Of a DNA stretch of 64,000 nucleotides, positions 53,206 through 61,111 are shown piece after piece. The stretch's first letter is position 1. Each line of letters begins with the position of its first letter. The DNA is taken from the NCBI GenBank assembly GCA_028709465.1, contig JAQVWY010000002.1, forward strand, positions 1 through 64,000. The letters run 5' to 3'. The DNA comes from Tissierellia bacterium (GTDB lineage Bacteria; Bacillota; Clostridia; Tissierellales; Sedimentibacteraceae). The notes below the pieces were generated by a model. That model was not told where the DNA came from and did not search any database. It worked only from the letters and a program-made list of their open reading frames with translations. The translations under genes were made by a program, and so were the position numbers.

Positions 53206-53932
53206 CTGGAACTGTTGGTATACCTTCTTGAACTAGTTCATCATAATTTTTGAAACAATAATACCACCTTTTACATTGTAGTCCTTCAGGATTATTAGCT
53301 CTTTGGAGAGCTTCATCAAAGGTTCGAGCAACAGGAACAATGACAGGATTACCAGGCATCCAATTTGCCGGTGTACTGACATTATAAGTAGTTGAAACTT
53401 GAAGAGCATCGATTAATCTTAAAATCTCATACATATTTCTTCCATTTGTTGACGGATAAGTCAGTATGGACCTTATTCTTTGATTCGGATCAATGATAAA
53501 CACATCTCTAACACTTTGTTCATAAATTCTGTCAGGATTAACCATTCCGTATAATATCGCAATTTCTGAATCCCTATCTGCTATTAAAGGAAATGGCATT
53601 TCTATACCAGTAAATTGCATTATATCGATAAGCCAATCAATATGTGATGGATTGCTATCAATACTAATTCCTAATAATTGTACATTTCTTTTTTCAAATT
53701 CTGGGTAAAGCTGTGCAAATGCAATAAATTCAGAAGTGCAGACTGGCGTGAAATCGCCTGGATGTGAAAAAAATACCACCCACTTTCCTCGAAATTGTGA
53801 TAAAGTAATTGGCCCTTGAGTTGTAATAGCTGAAAAGTCTGGGGCTATTCTACCAATTGTTAAGCATTCTCTATTGTTCATTTGATTGCTTCTATCGTCA
53901 ATAGTATTTTTCATATTATTCTTTGAAATCAT
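53186..53932 (-). CDS. Peroxiredoxin (Prx6/AhpC-like)
   Basis: A 248-residue thiol peroxidase. The peroxidatic cysteine is C65 in FTPVCTSEF, with the family arrangement P-x3-T-x2-C and DRDSEIAILYGM downstream. The long C-terminal domain (NWMPGNPVIVPVARTFDEALQR) marks the Prx6-type, often 1-Cys or with a C-terminal resolving Cys; candidate Cys lie near 220 and 226 in LQCKRWYYC. It detoxifies peroxides. RBS AGGAGG sits 5 bp before ATG 53932. The first 20 residues are an Asn/Asp-rich extension compared with archaeal homologues. Confidence 0.9.
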   Translation of the reverse strand: MISKNNMKNTIDDRSNQMNNRECLTIGRIAPDFSAITTQGPITLSQFRGKWVVFFSHPGDFTPVCTSEFIAFAQLYPEFEKRNVQLLGISIDSNPSHIDWLIDIMQFTGIEMPFPLIADRDSEIAILYGMVNPDRIYEQSVRDVFIIDPNQRIRSILTYPSTNGRNMYEILRLIDALQVSTTYNVSTPANWMPGNPVIVPVARTFDEALQRANNPEGLQCKRWYYCFKNYDELVQEGIPTVPEKKEGL

Positions 53933-54018
53933 AACATCCTCCTAATATGTATTATTTATTATTATATGAGGAAAGTTTTGAGGTGTGATTAATGTAGATA
54001 GGATTCGCAGTCTGCGTT

Positions 54019-54074
54019 TGACCTACCATCCATTTTTTCTGCTCCTTGCGTCGCAAAAAGATGGGGTTAGGTCA
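54019..54074. repeat. Hairpin repeat related to the 115-bp tandem repeat
   Basis: TTGACCTACCATCCATTTTTT on the left and AAAAAGATGGGGTTAGGTCA on the right are imperfect complements around the loop GCTCCTTGCGTCGC. That loop is the exact reverse complement of GCGACGCAAGGAGC in the tandem copies near 43550-43567, and GACCTACC/GGTAGG arms are shared. Inserted between the peroxiredoxin and the small gene at 54110. Confidence 0.8.
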
Positions 54075-54080
54075 TAAAAA

Positions 54081-54104
54081 GAAGAAGTCATTTCTGACTT
54101 CTTC
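54081..54104 (-). terminator. Terminator of the small minus-strand gene
   Basis: GAAGAAGTCA (54081-54090), loop TTTC, TGACTTCTTC (54095-54104), a perfect 10-bp stem with a U-run on the minus strand (A-run 54076-54080). Confidence 0.8.
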
Positions 54105-54109
54105 TAAAC

Positions 54110-54355
54110 TTACCTTTTTACATTATGAAAGTTTACTCCTAATATAGGGCCAAACTGAGATGGTTTATTATTAACAATTTTTTTATCTTGTATTTTAGTA
54201 TTTTCTCTTTGGATAATACTATTATTATCAAGATTTTCTGAAATAATTTCATGCAATCTTGATTGACCATCTTTTCTTATTTTGATTTCATTTAATTTAC
54301 TTTTAGTTATTAAATTTGGTGCAGTGTCACCTGAGTTACTGTTATCGTAGTCCAA
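54110..54355 (-). CDS. Hypothetical small protein
   Basis: The open frame extends to 54373, but no ATG is available. TTG at 54355 after AAGGGA (spacing 9) gives 81 residues; TTG at 54373 would give 87. The product is polar, rich in Asn, Lys, Ile and Ser, without membrane segments (LDYDNSNSGDTAPNLITKS, then QFGPILGVNFHNVKR). A perfect terminator directly after its stop supports a real transcript. I recognise no family. Convergence with nothing; it is preceded by mltG on the other strand. Confidence 0.5.
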   Translation of the reverse strand: MDYDNSNSGDTAPNLITKSKLNEIKIRKDGQSRLHEIISENLDNNSIIQRENTKIQDKKIVNNKPSQFGPILGVNFHNVKR

Positions 54356-54554
54356 AGCAACCAGTCCCTTCAAAATAATTCTTTCAAATGTATTTCATGT
54401 AAGTAATATTATAATTGCCATTATAAAAATAAATATTCATAAGGACATAAAAAGTTTTTAACAGTTATTAACAATTTAAATTAATTCATGTTTAAGATTT
54501 AAAATTAATAACAAATTTAGACTAAAATAAGCAGAATTAGCTCTAATAAAGATG

Positions 54555-54612
54555 TTTTATTGTAATTATTAATCAAAAAAGATATTTTTATTGTAATTAT
54601 TAATCAAAAAAG
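54555..54612. repeat. Two 27-bp direct repeats upstream of mltG
   Basis: TTTTATTGTAATTATTAATC followed by AAAAAAG occurs at 54555-54581 and again at 54586-54612 with a 31-bp period, about 50 bp before the mltG start. They may be binding sites or a promoter duplication; the second copy runs into GGTATAATAAT. Confidence 0.7.
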
Positions 54613-54662
54613 GTATAATAATAATTGTTTTAAGAGTATATATTAACTCATTTGGAGGATAT

Positions 54663-55694
54663 ATGATAAAAAAACTTGTTGTTTTTATTATAGTACTAAT
54701 GATCTTAGGTATTGGCGGTTTTTTTTATGTAGATAATTATATTGATAAATCTTTACAACCAGTTGATCCTAATGATGATGATAAAATAATAGTTGAAATA
54801 CCAGAAGGAAGTTCAACAAATGATATTGCTGAAATTCTCTATGAGAATGACTTAATAAATGATACAAAGGTATTTATATACTATGCAAAGAAAACAATGG
54901 CTGACAATAATTTAAGAGCGGGAATTTATACCTTATCGAAGAACATGCATACAAATGAAATAATTGTTGAGTTAGTTTATGGTGGTTCATCAGGTAATAC
55001 TGCAAACATAACTATTATTGAAGGATTAACCCTTGAAGAAACAGCCAAATCTATAGGAGATCAATTAGGATTAAGTTATGATAAATTAGTTAGCTTGATG
55101 GAAGATGCAGAAAGATTTAGAAATGAATATCAATTCTTAAGGGACAATCCAAATATTAAAAGCTTACAGGGATACTTAATGCCTGAAACATACAATGTAT
55201 ATGTCAATTCTGATGAAGAGACGATAGTAAAAATGCTTTTACAATATTTTGATGATTTCTATAAATCAGAAATGTTAAGTTTAATTGAAAAATCAGCTCT
55301 TAATATTGAAGAAGTAGTAATTTTAGCTAGTATTGTTGAAAAAGAAGCAGTATTAGATGAAGAAAGAGATGATGTTGCTGCTACATTTTTAAATCGATTA
55401 GACATAAATATGAAACTTCAATCTTGTGCAACAGTTAATTATGCTCAAGGAGTTTGGAAGGAAAGATTATCACTTGATGATATTGCTATTGACTCACCAT
55501 ATAACACATATGTTTATGAAGGATTACCTCCTACTCCAATTAACTCACCAGGCAAATTGTCTATTATGGCTGTATTAGAACCTGCAGATGTAGATTATTT
55601 GTTTTTTGTAGCTAAAAGTGATGGGTCTGGATCGCATTATTTTTCAAATAACTATGATGATCATATAAAGGCAGCAAATGAATATTTAAATTAA
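54663..55694 (+). CDS. mltG: Endolytic peptidoglycan transglycosylase MltG
   Basis: A 343-residue YceG/MltG protein. The N-terminal membrane anchor is at about 5-25. A LysM-like region (EIPEGSSTNDIAEILYENDLI) follows, then the catalytic domain with GYLMPETYNVY, the active-site glutamate in ASIVEKEAV, and LPPTPINSPG. It cleaves nascent glycan strands at the membrane and so sets their length. RBS TGGAGG precedes the ATG. It heads the conserved trio mltG-trmR-trhP. Confidence 0.95.
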   Translation: MIKKLVVFIIVLMILGIGGFFYVDNYIDKSLQPVDPNDDDKIIVEIPEGSSTNDIAEILYENDLINDTKVFIYYAKKTMADNNLRAGIYTLSKNMHTNEIIVELVYGGSSGNTANITIIEGLTLEETAKSIGDQLGLSYDKLVSLMEDAERFRNEYQFLRDNPNIKSLQGYLMPETYNVYVNSDEETIVKMLLQYFDDFYKSEMLSLIEKSALNIEEVVILASIVEKEAVLDEERDDVAATFLNRLDINMKLQSCATVNYAQGVWKERLSLDDIAIDSPYNTYVYEGLPPTPINSPGKLSIMAVLEPADVDYLFFVAKSDGSGSHYFSNNYDDHIKAANEYLN

Positions 55695-55709
55695 TAAGGA
55701 ATATAAAAA

Positions 55710-56354
55710 ATGGACAATATTAATAGAGAATATATAGATGTATATATTAACAGTTTAATTAATGATGAAGATAAAAAGTTAGAAGAATTTCGAAAAAAAT
55801 GTGAAGAAAGGCAACTGCCTATTATTCATAAAGAAGTAGGACAATTCATTAAATTAATCATTAATAGTATTAATGCTAATAATATAATTGAAGTAGGTGC
55901 TAATGTAGGATATTCTTCAATATTCATGAGTGAAGTCATGAATCGTCAAGGCAAAGTTGTGACAATAGAAAGAAATGAAAAATTTTACTTAGAAGCTTTA
56001 GAAAATATTAAATCATTTAATCTTGAAAAAAATATAGAAGTATATTTTGGAGATGCCATAGATATATTAGATAATATTAATGGAAGTTTTGAAATGGCTT
56101 TTATTGATGCAGCTAAAAGTTATTATGAAACATTTTTTAATAAATGTGCACTTAAGATGAAATCTGGAGGAATTATTATTTCAGATAATGTATTATATCA
56201 AGGTATGATAGCAACAGATGATTTAGTTATAAGACGCAAAAAAACATTAGTAAGGCACATGAGAGAATTTTTAGAATATATTTCTCATGATGATAGATAT
56301 ATTACTTCTGTTTTGCCCTTAGGTGATGGATTAGCAATTACTTTAATAAAGTAA
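55710..56354 (+). CDS. trmR: tRNA 5-hydroxyuridine methyltransferase
   Basis: A 214-residue class I SAM-dependent O-methyltransferase (YrrM). The SAM-binding glycine motif is IIEVGANVGYSSIFMSE near 58-75, followed by VVTIERNEKFY and the metal-type acidic residues MAFIDAAKSYYETFF, with SDNVLYQG later. In Bacillus the orthologue turns 5-hydroxyuridine at wobble position 34 into 5-methoxyuridine. Its neighbour trhP makes the hydroxyl group, so the pair completes one modification. It starts 15 bp after mltG. Confidence 0.88.
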   Translation: MDNINREYIDVYINSLINDEDKKLEEFRKKCEERQLPIIHKEVGQFIKLIINSINANNIIEVGANVGYSSIFMSEVMNRQGKVVTIERNEKFYLEALENIKSFNLEKNIEVYFGDAIDILDNINGSFEMAFIDAAKSYYETFFNKCALKMKSGGIIISDNVLYQGMIATDDLVIRRKKTLVRHMREFLEYISHDDRYITSVLPLGDGLAITLIK

Positions 56355-56395
56355 TAATTATATTCAGTTTATAAAATTTGATTTAAGGAGAAAGT

Positions 56396-57619
56396 ATGTT
56401 ACCAAAGTTATTAGCACCAGCCGGAAATATGGATAAATTAATTATGGCCGTTAAATATGGTGCAGATGAAATATATTTTGCTGGCAAAACTATGGGCATG
56501 AGAGCCGGCAGTAAAAATTTTTCTAATAAGGATTTAGAAAATGGAGTAGAGTATTGCCATAAACATGGCAGGAAATCAAATATTACAGTAAATATTACAC
56601 CCCATAATGATGATTTAAAAGGATTTGAAGATTATATACGATATTTGGAGAAAATTGGCACAGATGCTTTGATAGTTGCTGATCCAGGTGTTATTGAAAT
56701 TATTAAACAAACCGCACCTGAAATGCGAATTCATTTAAGCACTCAAGCAAATACAACTAACTATTACTCTGCAAACTTCTGGTATAAGCAAGGAGTTAAT
56801 CGTATAGTATTAGCAAGAGAGCTTACCTTTATAGAAATTGAAGAGATAATAAAAAATTCGCCTAAAGATTTAGAATTTGAAACATTTGTTCATGGAGCAA
56901 TGTGTATGTCTCATTCTGGTAGATGTTTATTAAGTAGTTTTATGACTGGAAGACATTCTAACAAAGGGGATTGTGCTCAACCATGCAGATGGAAATATCA
57001 TGTTGTAGAAGAAAAGAGACCTGGTGAATATTACCCAATAGTTGAGAATGATGAAGGGACATTTATATTTAACTCAAAGGATATGTGTTTAGTTGAACAC
57101 ATGCAAAGATTTGTTGATTTAGGAGTTAAAGCTGTTAAAATTGAAGGGAGAATGAAAAGTGAGTATTATACTGCTATTGCTGTAAGATCATATAGAAATG
57201 CATTAGATGAAACATTAATTCCCCAAGAACAAAGAAATACACAGTACTGGAAAGAAGAGCTTGAAAAAGCGTCACACAGAGATTTTACTTATGGATTTTA
57301 TTTTGGAAATCCATATAAGGATGGGCAATTATATACATCAAGCAGCTATATAAGGACGTATGATGTAGTAGGAATTATAAAATCTTATAATAAAGATACT
57401 AATACAGCTATAGTTGAACAAAGAAATAAATTTAGCGAAGGAGACATCCTTGAATGCTTTGGTCCTAAAGGAAAGCATTTTGAAGTAAAAGCTATAAATA
57501 TAAGAGATGAAAAGGGTAATAAAATTGAATCAGCTCCTCATGCACAGCAAATTGTTCAAATAGATGTTTTGGCTGAGGTTGAACCATATTATATATTAAG
57601 AAAAAAGGTTGAAGAATAA
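56396..57619 (+). CDS. trhP: Peptidase U32 family tRNA hydroxylation protein TrhP
   Basis: A 407-residue U32-family protein. Starting PKLLAPAGNMDKLIMAVKYGADEIYFAGK, it has the U32 signature ETFVHGAMCMSHSGRCLLSSFMTGRHSNKGDCAQPCRW, with four cysteines that bind an Fe-S cluster, and a C-terminal barrel. Members next to trmR (YrrO-type) are needed for prephenate-dependent hydroxylation of tRNA wobble uridine; no proteolysis is implied. Bacillus has two such genes in tandem (yrrN, yrrO), whereas here there is one. A bidirectional terminator separates it from sigK. Confidence 0.9.
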   Translation: MLPKLLAPAGNMDKLIMAVKYGADEIYFAGKTMGMRAGSKNFSNKDLENGVEYCHKHGRKSNITVNITPHNDDLKGFEDYIRYLEKIGTDALIVADPGVIEIIKQTAPEMRIHLSTQANTTNYYSANFWYKQGVNRIVLARELTFIEIEEIIKNSPKDLEFETFVHGAMCMSHSGRCLLSSFMTGRHSNKGDCAQPCRWKYHVVEEKRPGEYYPIVENDEGTFIFNSKDMCLVEHMQRFVDLGVKAVKIEGRMKSEYYTAIAVRSYRNALDETLIPQEQRNTQYWKEELEKASHRDFTYGFYFGNPYKDGQLYTSSSYIRTYDVVGIIKSYNKDTNTAIVEQRNKFSEGDILECFGPKGKHFEVKAINIRDEKGNKIESAPHAQQIVQIDVLAEVEPYYILRKKVEE

Positions 57620-57628
57620 TATAACAAT

Positions 57629-57676
57629 AAGAAACCCACTACTGGCAATAAGTGATTGCTGTAAAGTGGGTTTCTT
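57629..57676. terminator. Bidirectional terminator trhP/sigK
   Basis: AAGAAACCCACT (57629-57640) and AGTGGGTTTCTT (57665-57676) form a perfect 12-bp stem with a 24-nt loop. Confidence 0.8.
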
Positions 57677-57713
57677 AAGTAATAGGAGGAAGTTAATTGT
57701 ATGGTTGTTAGTA

Positions 57714-58415
57714 TTATCTACCTACATTTGCTACTAATGCATCATATAACTTTTTTAATGCCTTCTTTTCAATTCTAGAAACATACGATCTAGAAATTCC
57801 AAGAAGTTTGGCTATTTCTCTTTGCGTTTTATGTTCTTTATTTCTTATACCATATCTTAATTCGATTATTGTTTTTTCTCTTTTTTGAAGAACTTTATCT
57901 AGAATTTCATCCAATGCTTTGATTTTTTCTTCTTTATCTAATCTACTTACAATTTCTTCGCCTTCGTATTTAATTATATCTATTAGGTAAATATTGTTTC
58001 CCTCTTTATCAGTTCCCAAAGGTCCTTGTAGAGAAACCTCTTTTTTAAGCTTTTTGTCACTGCGTATAGTCATTAATACTTCATTGTCTATACATTTTGC
58101 GGCATACGTTGCCAGCCTTATTCCTTTGCTATTATCAAATGTAGATACGGCCTTAATAAGTCCAATTGTACCTATAGATATTAAATCTTCCTGATCGATA
58201 CCTACTGTTTTATATTTTTTAATAACATGGGCTACTAATCTGAGATTTCTTTCTATAAGCGTATTCCTAGCATCCATATCTCCTATATTTGCTTTTTCAA
58301 TAAGTTCAAATTCTTCTTCCTTGTTTAATGGTAGCGGAAAGGAGCTACCATTAGTTATGTATCCAAAGACAAAAATTGTAAAGGGAAATAATATTTGTAA
58401 TAAGTCTTCTACCAA
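57714..58415 (-). CDS. sigK: Sporulation sigma factor SigK (with pro-sequence)
   Basis: A 233-residue late mother-cell sigma factor. After a hydrophobic pro-sequence (about 1-30, DLLQILFPFTIFVFGYITN) comes PLPLNKEEE, then region 2 (NLRLVAHVIKKY, DLISIGTIGLIKAVSTFD, RLATYAAKCIDNEVLM) and region 4 with a helix-turn-helix (REIAKLLGISRSYVSRIEKKALKKL). The gene is continuous, with no skin-type interruption. The start is uncertain: TTG 58415 lies 8 nt after GGGGG, while TTG 58430 overlaps it. Pro-SigK is normally activated by SpoIVFB; retention of the pro-sequence implies that pathway exists here. Confidence 0.92.
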   Translation of the reverse strand: MVEDLLQILFPFTIFVFGYITNGSSFPLPLNKEEEFELIEKANIGDMDARNTLIERNLRLVAHVIKKYKTVGIDQEDLISIGTIGLIKAVSTFDNSKGIRLATYAAKCIDNEVLMTIRSDKKLKKEVSLQGPLGTDKEGNNIYLIDIIKYEGEEIVSRLDKEEKIKALDEILDKVLQKREKTIIELRYGIRNKEHKTQREIAKLLGISRSYVSRIEKKALKKLYDALVANVGR

Positions 58416-58440
58416 AAAAAACACCCCCAAAGTATTTTAC

Positions 58441-58475
58441 ATTATATGCAGGAATTTAATAAAAGTGTATGTACA
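58441..58475 (-). promoter_or_regulatory. Possible sporulation (sigma-E/K type) promoter of sigK
   Basis: On the minus strand CATATAAT (complement of 58441-58448) fits the -10 of sigma-E/sigma-K promoters. About 15 bp upstream lies the weak -35 candidate CATACAC. Weak evidence. Confidence 0.3.
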
Positions 58476-58523
58476 TATTATTAAATTTTATTGAATTTTG
58501 AGGGCTTGTATTGTTTTTATTAT

Positions 58524-58552
58524 TCTAAAATGCAGACAAGCTGCATTTTAGA
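58524..58552. terminator. 12-bp palindrome after the repeat-protein gene
   Basis: TCTAAAATGCAG (58524-58535), loop ACAAG, CTGCATTTTAGA (58541-58552). Perfect stem 7 bp beyond the stop codon of the Met-Pro repeat gene. No clean T-run follows on either strand. Confidence 0.5.
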
Positions 58553-58558
58553 AATACT

Positions 58559-59098
58559 TTATTCTGTTTCTTCTGTTGGTTTAGTACCATTCATATTTTC
58601 CAAGCAGCCCATTGCCCTAGCTAATTCCATTAATTGTTGACAATTCATAGGAATTACTGGGCTCATCATGTTATTTAAATTATTTTGCGGCATATTAGGC
58701 ATAGCTGGAAGTGCTGGCATATCTCCATCAGGCAAAAATTCTTCAGGAATTTCTGGTAATTCAGGCATTTGGCTATCTGGAATAAATGGCATTCCAGGCA
58801 TATCCATTGGAGGAATGAGAGGCATTCCAGGCATATTTGGATTCATTATAGGCATTCCAGGCATATTTGGATTCATATAAGGCATCCCGGGCATGTTTGG
58901 GTTCATATAAGGCATTCCAGGCATGTTTGGGTTCATATTGGGCATACCATTATGCATATTTTGCATGTTAGGCAACTCATCTATATATGGCATTCCATTA
59001 ATGCAAGTCATACCCATTACAGGGATTTGCATATTTTCATAACCATAAGGGTTATATTGGTACTTATTGTTATTATAAAAACCTTTTGAATAATTCAT
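58559..59098 (-). CDS. Met/Pro/Asn/Gly repeat protein, possibly spore-coat associated
   Basis: A 179-residue low-complexity protein. The N-terminus is Tyr/Asn-rich (NYSKGFYNNNKYQYNPYGYEN). Residues 56-95 are four near-perfect decapeptides NPNMPGMPYM/IM/LI. Degenerate MPGMP, MPELPEIPEE and MPALPAMPNMP follow. A conserved-looking C-terminal segment CQQLMELARAMGCLENM ends it. No signal peptide. Such Pro/Gly/Met/Tyr-rich proteins near sporulation genes are often coat or exosporium components; adjacency to sigK is consistent but not proof. RBS GGAGG precedes ATG 59098. Repeat number probably varies between strains. Confidence 0.75.
   Translation of the reverse strand: MNYSKGFYNNNKYQYNPYGYENMQIPVMGMTCINGMPYIDELPNMQNMHNGMPNMNPNMPGMPYMNPNMPGMPYMNPNMPGMPIMNPNMPGMPLIPPMDMPGMPFIPDSQMPELPEIPEEFLPDGDMPALPAMPNMPQNNLNNMMSPVIPMNCQQLMELARAMGCLENMNGTKPTEETE
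58814..58933 (-). repeat. Four in-frame 30-bp coding repeats
   Basis: Four tandem 30-bp units encoding the decapeptide NPNMPGMP followed by YM, YM, IM and LI. Nucleotide identity between units is very high on the minus strand, which suggests recent expansion by slippage or recombination. Confidence 0.85.
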
Positions 59099-59260
59099 TT
59101 ATTATCCTCCAAACTTATTTGATATCAACTTATACCATTAATATACGTAGCAAAATGATATTAGTGAATTAAAAATTAAAAAATGTTTCTTTACTATTTT
59201 CTTGACTTCCAGTACAATATATATGTAAAATTCAAAAGATTAGCAATGGAGGGAAATTAA

Positions 59261-60109
59261 TTGCTTTTAACAAGTTTGCATACTCATACTAATTATTGTG
59301 ATGGAAAATATAGTGCAGAGGATATGATATTAGCTGCAATTAAATATAATATGACGTCTATAGGCATATCAACTCATGGACCAACACCTTTCATATCGGA
59401 TTGGAATATTAAAAAAGAAAATATTAATAAATATATTAATGAAATAAACTTTTTAAAGGAAAAATATAAAGATTCAATAGATGTTTATCTAGGGATGGAG
59501 CTTGATTATATTCCTAATATAGGGTTTGACGATACTTCAAAATGGCTTATGGATAAATTAGACTATTACATAGGTTCATTACATTATCTAGGTAAATTTA
59601 ATAATGGAATCATGTGGACTGTTGACTATAATATTGTGGAACTATTGCAAGGGATAAATGAAGGATTCGACGGAGATACAAGGCTTGCTGTAGAAACATA
59701 CTATTCTTATATTGGAGAAATGGCAGAAAAATATGAACCTCCAATAATTGGTCATTTGGATCTAATAAAGAAAAATAATAAAAATAATATATTATTTGAT
59801 GAAAGTGAAGAGTGGTACATAAGAGCTGTAGAAGATTGCTTAAATATTATTAAAAATACTTCTTCTATAATTGAAATTAATACTGGAGGAATTGCAAGAG
59901 GATATATTGAAGAGCAATATCCATCAACATTTATCCTAAAAATGATAAAAAGCAAAAATATTCCAATAATTATTAATTCTGATGCACATACTATAGATGG
60001 GCTTTTATGTAATTATGACGAAATGTATAATCTTATTAATGATAATAAATTTAATAAAATCTCATATTTATCTAATGATGGTTGGAAGGAAAAATTATTA
60101 AGTATTTAA
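59261..60109 (+). CDS. Histidinol-phosphatase-like PHP domain protein
   Basis: A 282-residue PHP-superfamily metal phosphoesterase. The metal ligands are in SLHTHTNYCDGKYSAEDM (6-23), GISTHGPTPF, GMELDYIPN, GSLHYLG, GHLDLI and NSDAHTIDG, in the order of the HisK (type 2) histidinol phosphatases. TTG start at 59261, supported by GGAGGG at 59250. The window holds no other histidine genes, so it could serve histidine synthesis or another phosphoester. Monocistronic upstream of the PTS genes. Confidence 0.87.
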   Translation: MLLTSLHTHTNYCDGKYSAEDMILAAIKYNMTSIGISTHGPTPFISDWNIKKENINKYINEINFLKEKYKDSIDVYLGMELDYIPNIGFDDTSKWLMDKLDYYIGSLHYLGKFNNGIMWTVDYNIVELLQGINEGFDGDTRLAVETYYSYIGEMAEKYEPPIIGHLDLIKKNNKNNILFDESEEWYIRAVEDCLNIIKNTSSIIEINTGGIARGYIEEQYPSTFILKMIKSKNIPIIINSDAHTIDGLLCNYDEMYNLINDNKFNKISYLSNDGWKEKLLSI

Positions 60110-60202
60110 TTACACAAAATATTATGATATAATAAATGATAGAATAAAATGAATATTAGCCAGGATATGTCTTAAAATAACAATTGAATAGGAGATGTAA
60201 TT

Positions 60203-60607
60203 ATGATAAATATTTTGCTGGTAACTCATGGAAACTTTGGAAAGGAGTTATTGAATAGCTCTGAATTAATAATTGGCAAATTAGAAGATGCTGAATCTAT
60301 TTCATTTCAGCTTGGAGAAAGTTTTGAACAGTTAACAGATATAGTCGAAAATACTATTGACAGGTTATTAGAATATGATAATGAGCTAATTGTATTTACT
60401 GATATGTATGGCGGCAGTCCATTTAATGCTGTTTCTAGAGCTATGAAGACTAGAAACTTTTATCACATAACAGGAATTAATTTTCCATTATTTATTGATA
60501 TTGCTGTAAATAGAAATTCTTATAACATGGAAGAAATCGCAGAAAAAATAATAAAAAACGGTAAAAAAAGTATAGTTTATATGAATGAGAAATATTCAAC
60601 GGATTAA
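60203..60607 (+). CDS. PTS mannose-family EIIA component
   Basis: A 134-residue EIIA-Man domain. The phospho-accepting histidine is H9 in MINILLVTHGNFG. FTDMYGGSPFNAVSRAM (about 66-82) is the conserved second block. It accepts phosphate from HPr and passes it to the EIIB encoded next (33 bp downstream). RBS AGGAGATG. EIIA is a separate polypeptide, whereas the downstream membrane parts are fused. No LevR-type regulator or sigma-54 promoter is visible nearby. Confidence 0.92.
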   Translation: MINILLVTHGNFGKELLNSSELIIGKLEDAESISFQLGESFEQLTDIVENTIDRLLEYDNELIVFTDMYGGSPFNAVSRAMKTRNFYHITGINFPLFIDIAVNRNSYNMEEIAEKIIKNGKKSIVYMNEKYSTD

Positions 60608-60639
60608 TATATTTCATATTATGTATTAGCGGAGGAAAA

Positions 60640-61104
60640 ATGAAAAATATTATATTGACAAGAATTGATGATAGATTGCTACATGGACAAGTAATGGTAT
60701 CATGGATTCCCTTACTTGAGATTAACGAAGTCATTATTATAGATGATGAATATGCAGCTGATGAGTTTATGTCTAATTTAATTGTAGAGTCATCACCTGT
60801 AAATCTAACTGTAAAGGTTTTATCTGTTAAGGATTCAGCAGAATATATATTATCAGGTAGTAATGATTCAAGAGTTTTATTAATTAGCAGAAGTGTTGAA
60901 AGTATAAATAATTTATTAGAAATGAAAGTTCCTATTCATAAAATAAATGTTGGAGGATTAGGATATTTAGAAGGAAGAAAGAAATATTATAACTTTATAC
61001 ATATGAGTGATAATGAATTTAAATTATTAAAAGAAATAGCAGGTAAAGGAATATCAGTAGAAGTTCAAATGCTTCCAAAGGATAAGGTTACAACATTAAA
61101 GTAG
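60640..61104 (+). CDS. PTS mannose-family EIIB component
   Basis: A 154-residue EIIB-Man/Fru/Sor domain. The phosphorylated histidine is H15 in TRIDDRLLHGQVMVSW. The protein continues with IIDDEYAADEF and KINVGGLGY, as usual for the family. RBS GGAGGAAA. It phosphorylates the sugar delivered through the fused IIC-IID membrane protein that follows 7 bp later. The substrate (mannose, fructose, sorbose, N-acetylhexosamine or an amino-sugar derivative) cannot be told. Confidence 0.93.
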   Translation: MKNIILTRIDDRLLHGQVMVSWIPLLEINEVIIIDDEYAADEFMSNLIVESSPVNLTVKVLSVKDSAEYILSGSNDSRVLLISRSVESINNLLEMKVPIHKINVGGLGYLEGRKKYYNFIHMSDNEFKLLKEIAGKGISVEVQMLPKDKVTTLK

Positions 61105-61111
61105 GTGTTAA

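Noticed and set aside
58769..59089. 106-codon His-rich plus-strand frame opposite the Met/Pro repeat gene
   Set aside because: The His/Arg periodicity mirrors the coding repeats on the other strand. The minus-strand frame has the RBS and the ATG.
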